From Porphyromonadaceae bacterium (GTDB lineage Bacteria > Bacteroidota > Bacteroidia > Bacteroidales > Dysgonomonadaceae), in contig DPAC01000169.1 in assembly GCA_003517675.1 (NCBI GenBank), forward strand, positions 1 through 16,373: a stretch of DNA of 16,373 bases. Direction: 5' to 3'. Numbering within the stretch: position 1 is the first letter of the stretch; each line of letters begins with the position of its first letter. The position numbers and the translations under genes were made by a program. The notes under the pieces were generated by a model. It saw only the letters and a list, made by a program, of their open reading frames with translations, was not told where the DNA came from and did no database searches. Shown one piece after another: positions 1-5,600 of this stretch.

Positions 1-222
1 ACAGAAGGGATTATTCCTGCCCCGGAATCAGCCCATGCCATCGCTGCAGCCATCAGGGAAGCAAAGCAGGCCAAAGAGGAAGGCAAAAAGAAGGTTATCC
101 TCTTCAATCTCTCGGGACATGGTTTGCTCGACATGAGTGCATATGATCAGTATCTTGCCGGAGACCTGACCAATCATGAGGTCACTGATGAGGAGATCAA
201 CAAGGTGCTGGCAGAGAACTGA
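1..222 (+). CDS. TrpB2-type tryptophan synthase beta chain, 3' end (partial)
   Basis: The reading frame is open from base 1 to a TGA at 220-222 and gives the last 73 residues of a protein whose start lies outside the window. It contains [13 protein letters not shown], then [15 protein letters not shown] and a YDQYL segment near the C-terminus. These match my memory of the end of TrpB2 proteins, the PLP-dependent beta-chain relatives that join indole (or a related acceptor) with serine to make tryptophan. The Ser/Gly-rich LSGHG stretch is typical of the PLP-phosphate side of this fold II family. TrpB2 is usually a stand-alone gene, separate from the trpEDCFBA operon. Nothing upstream is visible, so I cannot say whether other trp genes are adjacent. 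The family call is fairly secure. The TrpB2-versus-TrpB1 call rests on the C-terminal sequence only. Confidence 0.82.
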   Translation, partial: TEGIIPAPESAHAIAAAIREAKQAKEEGKKKVILFNLSGHGLLDMSAYDQYLAGDLTNHEVTDEEINKVLAEN

Positions 223-289
223 GGCATCAGGAAATGAGCAGTACCAGCGTTATCGCAAAGGTTAACGTCAAAAAAAAACAACCCAAATA

Positions 290-321
290 TTTGGATAATT
301 CATTTTTCCGGCTTACCTTTG
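290..321 (+). promoter_or_regulatory. Bacteroidetes-type promoter ahead of the structured region
   Basis: TTTG at 290-293 is followed after 20 bp by TACCTTTG at 314-321. This matches the Bacteroidetes sigma-ABfr consensus TTTG-N19-21-TAnnTTTG in both elements and spacing. Transcription would start near 327-330, just before the region that folds into long-range helices. No comparable promoter is visible between 322 and 600, so this may also be the promoter of the CHR genes. Confidence 0.6.
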
Positions 322-327
322 GATATA

Positions 328-586
328 TAAAATGAGCGAATGAGTCATTGCCGCATTGGTCGATTGGGAAACTCATCATTTACAACTAGAAACCGAGTTC
401 CGTTTTTGATATCAATGGCGGGCCGCAGCCTTCGGGATTCCGATTTATCGGGACAGCGGATTACAAAGATATCGAAACACTCAAATCCTGTCACAAGGAG
501 TTTCGACTTATTCCACCAGTGCGGCTCCTTATAAAAAGCAGATTTGCAACAGATCACATCGACTTGCAATCTGCTTTTCACTTTTT
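328..586 (+). ncRNA. Candidate structured RNA: stand-alone sRNA or leader of the CHR genes
   Basis: This stretch lies between a promoter and an intrinsic terminator and shows nested complementary segments. GCCGCATTGG (350-359) pairs with CCAGTGCGGC (516-525), 10 bp with one G-U. GAAACTC (368-374) pairs with GAGTTTC (498-504). TTTTGATATC (404-413) pairs with GATATCGAAA (468-477). Inside that, CCTTCGGG (429-436) is a UUCG tetraloop hairpin and CCGAT/ATCGG (440-451) can fold. A small 5' hairpin is possible (AATGA 331-335 with TCATT 345-349). The layout (closing stem with internal loop, wide central bubble, long terminal stem) resembles 6S RNA in outline, but I cannot confirm membership. It lacks the signatures I know for tmRNA, RNase P or SRP RNA. 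A 64-codon ORF (340-534) overlaps it; I regard that as chance. It could instead be a riboswitch-like leader. Confidence 0.45.
534..586 (+). terminator. Intrinsic terminator just upstream of the first CHR gene
   Basis: AAAAGCAGATTTGCAA (534-549) is complementary to TTGCAATCTGCTTTT (564-578) with one bulged base, leaving a 14-nt loop. A TTTT run at 575-578 and a second T run at 582-586 follow. The hairpin ends about 15-20 nt before the ATG at 601. It therefore either ends an upstream RNA or acts as an attenuator for the CHR genes. Confidence 0.65.
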
Positions 587-600
587 ATCACACAGCCATA

Positions 601-1158
601 ATGAGTGCAGGAAAACAATGTTGGGAATTATTCCTGATGTTTTTTAAAATCGGAGCCTTCACGTTCGGTGGCGGGTATGCCATGATACCGCTTATCCGCA
701 ACGAAGTGGTGAAGAAGAAGCTGTGGCTCGACGACGACGAATTTATGGATATGCTGGCCATTGCCCAGTCCATGCCCGGTCCCATCTCTTTAAATACGGC
801 TCTCTTTGTGGGAAACAAGCGACTTGGGTTCAAAGGCAGCCTTTTCTCGGGCGCCGGTATCATTCTTCCCTCCTTCATTGTCATCCTGCTCATTGCTGTG
901 GTTTTCACCCGGTTCAAAGAGAACCCGGTGATTGAGCGTATCTTCAAAGGAATACGCCCCGCAGTGGTAGCGCTCATTGCAGCACCTTTGCTGGGCCTGG
1001 GCAAATCAGCAGGTGTCAACCTGAAGAATATCTGGATTCCGTTGGTGGTGGCGCTGTCGGTATGGCTGTTGAACATATCACCCGTGTATGTGATTCTCGC
1101 CGCTATCCTGCTTGGGACAAGCCATTACCTCTTTGTGAAACAAAAAACGAAAAAATAA
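601..1158 (+). CDS. Chromate transporter (CHR) family protein, short-chain subunit 1
   Basis: A 185-residue hydrophobic protein with the CHR-domain signature: FGGGYAM at residues 22-28, PGPI at 59-62 after a TM-like segment, and GIRPAVVALI at 117-126. Full ChrA proteins have two such domains in about 400 residues. This one has a single domain and is paired with a homologue immediately downstream, the short-chain CHR arrangement in which two half-proteins are thought to work together in the inner membrane. Known members export chromate by proton-linked antiport, but many homologues have no tested substrate. I chose ATG 601 because the 19 codons before it (from 544) lie in the terminator hairpin and do not resemble the family; the FGGGYAM position then matches its partner exactly. 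Translation of the next gene starts directly after this stop. Confidence 0.85.
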   Translation: MSAGKQCWELFLMFFKIGAFTFGGGYAMIPLIRNEVVKKKLWLDDDEFMDMLAIAQSMPGPISLNTALFVGNKRLGFKGSLFSGAGIILPSFIVILLIAVVFTRFKENPVIERIFKGIRPAVVALIAAPLLGLGKSAGVNLKNIWIPLVVALSVWLLNISPVYVILAAILLGTSHYLFVKQKTKK

Positions 1159-1722
1159 ATGGAGCTCTCCGATCTCTATCTCGCGCTGTTTATCTCGTTC
1201 TTCAAGATCGGTCTGTTCGGTTTTGGCGGTGGCTATGCCATGCTGCCACTTATTCAGCGTGAGGTGGTGGATCTGCATGGGTGGATTTCGGTGAGCGACT
1301 TCACCGATATTGTGGCGATCTCCCAAACCACGCCGGGCCCCATCGCCTTTAATTCCGCCACTTATATCGGTTACACGGCTGTCACGGAGATGGGGTTCGC
1401 ACAGGGGTACGGCGTATTGGGATCCGCTGTCTGCACATTTGCCGTGAGCATCCCATCACTGGTAATCATGACCATTGTCTGTGCTTTTTTCTTCCGGCTG
1501 AAGAGCAATCCCTGGATGCAGGCATCGCTTTCGGTGCTGAAGCCGGCGATCATCGGCTTAATTGCTTCCGCAGCACTGCTGCTGATGAACGGGTATAATT
1601 TTGTCGATTATAAAAGCTGGATAATCTTCGTTGCAGTGCTCGTAGCATCACTGAAAAAGGCAGATCCCATTTTATTGATTGTGCTTTCGGGTGTTGCCGG
1701 CCTCCTCCTCTATCCGGCGTAA
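1159..1722 (+). CDS. Chromate transporter (CHR) family protein, short-chain subunit 2
   Basis: A 187-residue membrane protein homologous to the preceding one. FGGGYAM falls at residues 22-28 and PGPI at 59-62, the same positions as in its partner, followed by several hydrophobic segments and a LKPAIIGLI stretch near 127-135. The ATG follows the partner's TAA with no intervening base, which suggests translational coupling and equal production of the two halves. The sequences diverge clearly outside the motifs (for example LWLDDDEFMD against GWISVSDFTD), so this looks like an old duplication with specialised halves. No chrB-like regulator is nearby, so a role in chromate resistance is not shown by context. 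Another oxyanion remains possible. Confidence 0.85.
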   Translation: MELSDLYLALFISFFKIGLFGFGGGYAMLPLIQREVVDLHGWISVSDFTDIVAISQTTPGPIAFNSATYIGYTAVTEMGFAQGYGVLGSAVCTFAVSIPSLVIMTIVCAFFFRLKSNPWMQASLSVLKPAIIGLIASAALLLMNGYNFVDYKSWIIFVAVLVASLKKADPILLIVLSGVAGLLLYPA

Positions 1723-1778
1723 TTTATTACGCTGACCATTCAGATCATCGAAACCATGACCCGGCAATCTGCACAGTC

Positions 1779-1795
1779 AGGCGTCACGCTTTTTT
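1779..1795 (+). terminator. Weak terminator-like hairpin after the CHR genes
   Basis: AGGCG (1779-1783) can pair with CGCTT (1787-1791) around a 3-nt loop, and six T residues run from 1790 to 1795. The stem is only 5 bp with one G-U, so it is marginal. It sits in the 98-bp space between the convergent CHR pair and the acetyltransferase gene, where termination is expected. Confidence 0.3.
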
Positions 1796-1820
1796 CCCGG
1801 CGCACTATCCGGCCTGCAGA

Positions 1821-2315
1821 TTACACTGTTTTCTGGTAGGCGAGCCGCTCTGTTCCGTTGGCAACGAGAATGATGCCACAATAGGTAAATCCCATTGATT
1901 GCAGAATATGCTGCATCACATGGTTATCGCGATGGGTATCCACGCGGATATTGGGGCATTGGGTCAAACACCATGCAAAGCAGGCCTTTGCTACCCCCTT
2001 CTCCTTTCCCGACGAAGCAATCCGGTGCACCGTGGCGTAAGGTCGGTCGTTCAACCATTCTCCATTGTAGATCTTCGCGTAAGTGGGATCCTCTCCCTGG
2101 ATAAAACAAAATGTACCCACCAGCTCTCCCTTTTCATTTTCACAAACAAAACTGTGTCCCGCGGCAATCTCTTCGGCAATAAAAGGTTCAGCAGGATAGC
2201 CGTCCACCCATTGCGACGCATTTCCGGTCTGGCGCATGTATTCCCGTGCAACGGCATAGATGGCCATTACTTCCGGTAAATCGGCATGCGTGGTTCGTCG
2301 GATCTGCGTAATCAT
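1821..2315 (-). CDS. GNAT family N-acetyltransferase, substrate unknown
   Basis: A 164-residue protein with the fold of Gcn5-related acetyltransferases, which move an acetyl group from acetyl-CoA to an amine. The CoA pyrophosphate-binding segment (motif A) is HRIASSGKEKGVAKACF at about 97-113, followed by RVDTHRDN (124-131) and a QHILQSMGF segment (135-143), the usual motif B region. An N-terminal QWVDGYP (35-41) recurs in a small-GNAT subgroup I remember from Bacteroidetes and Firmicutes. Three further upstream codons are open but would need a TTG start, so I prefer the ATG at 2315. The gene begins 31 nt after the topA stop on the same strand and is probably co-transcribed with it. I cannot name the substrate. 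Confidence 0.8.
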   Translation of the reverse strand: MITQIRRTTHADLPEVMAIYAVAREYMRQTGNASQWVDGYPAEPFIAEEIAAGHSFVCENEKGELVGTFCFIQGEDPTYAKIYNGEWLNDRPYATVHRIASSGKEKGVAKACFAWCLTQCPNIRVDTHRDNHVMQHILQSMGFTYCGIILVANGTERLAYQKTV

Positions 2316-2346
2316 TGCAATCAATTACAGCATAGGTTTTGTTTTG

Positions 2347-4824
2347 TTATGCTTCCTTTTTCTTTGTGGCCGGCTTTTTGGTCGTGGTTTTACCGGACGC
2401 TGCAGTTTTTGTGGAAGTTTTCTTCGACGCCGGTTTTTTGGCGGTCGTCTTTGCCGCAGCTTTTGAAGATGATGCTTTCTTCACCGACCCTTTTCCGGTA
2501 GTCTTACGCTTTGCAGCCTTTCCCTCTTTGCCTTTATCATCCTCGGCAATGATCGCCCGGCAGTCTTCCAGGGTAAGTTCCTCCGGTTTCAGTTTCTTCG
2601 GAATCTTATAATTCGATTTATTGAATGTGATGTACGGACCGTAACGACCGTTCAATACCTGCAGACCCGGCTCCTCCTCATAGGTCCGGATGATCTTCTC
2701 CCTGTCTTTCTTCTCTTTTGCTTCGATCAGCCCGATCGCTTCCTCCAGGGTGATCTCAAGAGGATCTATGCCTTTGGGCAGTGAGACAAATTTATTGTCA
2801 TGACGGATGTAAGGGCCAAAACGGCCCACGCCGATAACCACTTCTTTCTCCCTGAATGCTCCGAGGCTTCTGGGAAGCTCAAACAGTTTAAGTGTCTCCT
2901 CCAGCGTGATGGTTTCAATCGATTGTGATTTCTGCAGCGAGGCAAACAACGGTTTCTCCTCTTCGTCCTGTGTACCAATCTGCGCCATCGCGCCATAGCG
3001 CCCTATCTTCACCGACACCTGACGGCCCGTTTTGGGATCGGTACCCAGTACCCGTTCTCCCACCTTGTGTTCGATGCGCATCTGTGCCGTCTCTTCCACA
3101 ATGGGATGGAATACCTCATAAAACTCGGCAATCGACTGGTTCCACTGAGCTTTCCCTTCAGCGATTTTATCGAAATTCTTTTCCACCCGTGCCGTAAAAT
3201 TGTAGTCGACGATAGACGGAAAATATTCCACCAGAAAGTCGTTCACCACCATGCCAATGTCGGTGGGAACAAGTTTATTTTTATCGGCCCCGGCAATCTC
3301 TTTTTTATCGTTGTCTTTGATGGCGCCTTTTCTGAGCGTAAGGACATTGTAGATGCGTTCTTCGCCCTCCACATTCCTTTTCTCCACGTATTCACGATTG
3401 ATGATGGTGGAGATGGTGGGTGCATAGGTGGAGGGGCGTCCGATACCCAGCTCTTCCATCTTACGTACCAGGGAAGCCTCCGTATATCGGGCAGGTCGCT
3501 GGGTAAAACGTTCCGTGGCAGTAGTCTCCAGCATGGTAAGCTGTTCACCCTTCTTCATGGGAGGCAGCATGCCCTCATCGTTCTCCCCGTTCTCCTCGTC
3601 GGTACCTTCCAGATAAACCCGCAGGAACCCGTCGAATTTGATGACTTCGCCGGTGGCGGTGAATTTACCGTCGGCATTGGAGATCGCAATATTGGCCGTG
3701 GTACGTTCCAGTTCGGCATCGGCCATCTGGGAAGCAATGGTCCGCTTCCAGATCAGCTCATAAAGGCGCTTCTCCTGCGTTGTTCCGTCCACCTCGTGTT
3801 CACTCATATAGGTAGGACGAATCGCCTCGTGCGCTTCCTGGGCTCCTTTTGTTTTTGTGGTGTACTGGCGTACTTGATGGTATTGCTCTCCATATTGACC
3901 GATGATCTCCGTCTTTGCCGTGCCGATGGCCAGTCCCGAGAGATTCACCGAATCGGTACGCATGTAGGTAATCTTTCCCGATTCATACAGCCGCTGCGCC
4001 ACCATCATCGTCTGTGCCACAGAGAAGCCCAGCTTGCGCGATGCTTCCTGCTGCAGGGTAGAGGTGGTAAAAGGTGCTGCGGGAGATTTTTTTGCCGGCC
4101 TGATGGCAACATCTTCAATGGTAAAGTTCGATGTCTTCAGCTTTTCCAGCAGGGCCAGAGCCTCTTCTTTGGTTTTCAGCCGTTTGTTGTATTCGGCTTT
4201 GATCTCGTACTGCTGCCCGTTTTCCTCTTTGGTGAAGATGGCCACGATGCGGTAGGCCGCTTCGGGGGTAAACTGCTGTATCTCCCGTTCCCGCTCTACA
4301 ATGAGCCGCACGGCTACCGACTGTACGCGTCCGGCTGAGAGGGCGGGTTTGATCTTTCGCCATAGCACCGGGGAGAGTTCAAAGCCCACAATGCGGTCCA
4401 ATACACGGCGTGCCTGTTGTGCATCGACCAGATTCTGATCAATCTTTCTCGGGTTTTGAATGGCTTCCTGGATGGCATGCTTGGTGATCTCGTGAAATAC
4501 AATACGCCGGGTGTTCTCTTCTTTCAGTTCCAGCGCATCGAAAAGATGCCATGAGATGGCTTCTCCCTCGCGGTCCTCATCGGAAGCGAGCCACACTGTT
4601 TCAGCCTTTTTGGCCGCTGCTTTCAGCTCGGAAACAACTTTCTTTTTATCGGCAGGCACTTCATATATCGGCTTGAAATTATCCGCAATATCGATGCTGA
4701 AATCCTTTTTCTTCAAATCACGAATGTGTCCGTAACTGGACATGACATGAAAGTCCTTTCCGAGAAATTTCTCAATTGTTTTCGCTTTCGCCGGCGACTC
4801 TACGATAACCAGGTTTTTATCCAT
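2347..4824 (-). CDS. topA: DNA topoisomerase I (type IA)
   Basis: An 825-residue type IA topoisomerase that relaxes negative supercoils by cutting and passing single strands. The N-terminal TOPRIM domain shows VESPAKAK (residues 8-15, Glu9) and SDEDREGE (81-88), the metal-binding acidic triad. SAGRVQSVAVRL lies at 163-174, and the active-site tyrosine is Tyr287 in ITYMRTDS. The C-terminal part has repeated GRYGAM, GRFGPYI and GRYGPYI units (topoisomerase C-terminal repeats) instead of the Cys4 zinc fingers of E. coli TopA. The last 59 residues (767-825) are a Lys/Ala/Thr/Ser tail with KKPASKK and KKPATKKK, like a histone H1 tail. I chose ATG 4824; one more codon upstream is a TTG. It probably has its own promoter and is followed by a GNAT gene. 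Confidence 0.96.
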   Translation of the reverse strand: MDKNLVIVESPAKAKTIEKFLGKDFHVMSSYGHIRDLKKKDFSIDIADNFKPIYEVPADKKKVVSELKAAAKKAETVWLASDEDREGEAISWHLFDALELKEENTRRIVFHEITKHAIQEAIQNPRKIDQNLVDAQQARRVLDRIVGFELSPVLWRKIKPALSAGRVQSVAVRLIVEREREIQQFTPEAAYRIVAIFTKEENGQQYEIKAEYNKRLKTKEEALALLEKLKTSNFTIEDVAIRPAKKSPAAPFTTSTLQQEASRKLGFSVAQTMMVAQRLYESGKITYMRTDSVNLSGLAIGTAKTEIIGQYGEQYHQVRQYTTKTKGAQEAHEAIRPTYMSEHEVDGTTQEKRLYELIWKRTIASQMADAELERTTANIAISNADGKFTATGEVIKFDGFLRVYLEGTDEENGENDEGMLPPMKKGEQLTMLETTATERFTQRPARYTEASLVRKMEELGIGRPSTYAPTISTIINREYVEKRNVEGEERIYNVLTLRKGAIKDNDKKEIAGADKNKLVPTDIGMVVNDFLVEYFPSIVDYNFTARVEKNFDKIAEGKAQWNQSIAEFYEVFHPIVEETAQMRIEHKVGERVLGTDPKTGRQVSVKIGRYGAMAQIGTQDEEEKPLFASLQKSQSIETITLEETLKLFELPRSLGAFREKEVVIGVGRFGPYIRHDNKFVSLPKGIDPLEITLEEAIGLIEAKEKKDREKIIRTYEEEPGLQVLNGRYGPYITFNKSNYKIPKKLKPEELTLEDCRAIIAEDDKGKEGKAAKRKTTGKGSVKKASSSKAAAKTTAKKPASKKTSTKTAASGKTTTKKPATKKKEA

Positions 4825-4880
4825 CAAATGCTATTTCTTCTATTATGAATTGAAAGTGAGATACTTTCCCATTTCGGGTG

Positions 4881-4888
4881 CAAAAGTA
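4881..4888 (-). promoter_or_regulatory. Probable topA promoter, -7 element
   Basis: On the minus strand TACTTTTG (4888 to 4881), followed by CA, fits the Bacteroidetes -7 consensus TAnnTTTG. It lies 57 bp upstream of the topA ATG. A matching -33 TTTG is not evident at the expected distance (GTGT is there), so the assignment rests on one element. Confidence 0.45.
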
Positions 4889-4970
4889 GTAATTTTGTGG
4901 TTGTATCTACACTTTTTTAAGAAATTCCTTCTTTATTAAGCAATATTTGTAATACGTTTGTCCGTTATCA

Positions 4971-4991
4971 GTTCTTGGTTCTTGGCTCTTG
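4971..4991. repeat. Three tandem 7-bp units between yigZ and topA
   Basis: On the plus strand GTTCTTG (4971-4977), GTTCTTG (4978-4984) and GCTCTTG (4985-4991) follow one another directly. The array lies just past the yigZ stop codon, so it falls in the 3' untranslated part of the nrdJ-yigZ transcript, where it reads CAAGAGC CAAGAAC CAAGAAC. No coding function is seen. Confidence 0.7.
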
Positions 4992-4997
4992 GTCTGA

Positions 4998-5597
4998 TTA
5001 CTGAATTCTGATTTCAACCCCGTAAATAGCCGAGAGCATCTCCCTGAGTTGGGGGGAGAGGGAGCGACGTATCTGCAGGCGCATCCGGCAGCTCTCACTG
5101 AAGTCCTGCGTCCACTGTGCCGACTCAAACTGCTTTAGCACGCGCATCACATCATTGAGAAGGACATAATCAAATTGTATTTCGATGACATCATCTACCG
5201 TTTTCTCAACGATCTCCGCATGGGCAATTGCATCGGCGGCAGCTTCCTTGTAGGCTTTGATCAGTCCCCCGGTACCCAGCAACGTTCCGCCGAAGTAGCG
5301 CACCACCAGGAGCAACACATCGGTCAGTTCCGCCGAGTTGATCTGCCCCAGAATAGGCTTTCCGGCCGTGCCCGACGGCTCCCCATCGTCGTTGGAGCGA
5401 AACTCATCCCGCTCCCACCCCAGCATATAGGCCCAACAGATGTGACGGGCATCGTAATATTTCTTCCGCTGCTCGTCCACGATCTCCTTCACCTCTCCGG
5501 CACTCCTCACCGGATAGATATGCGAGATAAACCGGCTTTTCTTCTCGGTGATATACCCCTCAGCCGCTCTTGCTACGGTTTTATACGTGTCGTCCAT
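4998..5597 (-). CDS. yigZ: YigZ/IMPACT family protein (UPF0029)
   Basis: A 199-residue protein with the IMPACT-family N-terminal domain: KKSRF at 19-23, ARHICWAY at 50-57, DGEPSGTAGKPIL at 71-83 (the UPF0029 signature) and VRYFGGTLLGTGGL at 99-112. The last 70 or so residues correspond to the small DUF1949 domain of bacterial YigZ. The eukaryotic relative IMPACT regulates GCN2; the bacterial proteins have no settled role, though a link to translation or nucleotide binding has been suggested. The ATG is separated by only 3 bp from the nrdJ stop codon, so the two are almost surely co-transcribed. Length is normal for the family (about 200 residues). The name is secure; the function is not. Confidence 0.92.
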   Translation of the reverse strand: MDDTYKTVARAAEGYITEKKSRFISHIYPVRSAGEVKEIVDEQRKKYYDARHICWAYMLGWERDEFRSNDDGEPSGTAGKPILGQINSAELTDVLLLVVRYFGGTLLGTGGLIKAYKEAAADAIAHAEIVEKTVDDVIEIQFDYVLLNDVMRVLKQFESAQWTQDFSESCRMRLQIRRSLSPQLREMLSAIYGVEIRIQ

Positions 5598-5600
5598 TTT

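Noticed and set aside
223..289. CGTTA/TAACG hairpin after trpB2 as its terminator
   Set aside because: Only 5 bp of stem, followed by an A run (not T) on the plus strand, so it does not look like an intrinsic terminator for trpB2.
340..534. 64-residue plus-strand and 78-residue minus-strand ORFs between trpB2 and the CHR pair
   Set aside because: Both lie on the base-paired segments of the candidate RNA, which explains their sequence; neither has a motif, and composition is unlike the neighbouring proteins.
3067..4338. 423-codon open frame on the plus strand inside topA
   Set aside because: It lies fully antisense to a clear topA and its translation shows no family motif; it follows from codon bias of the real gene.
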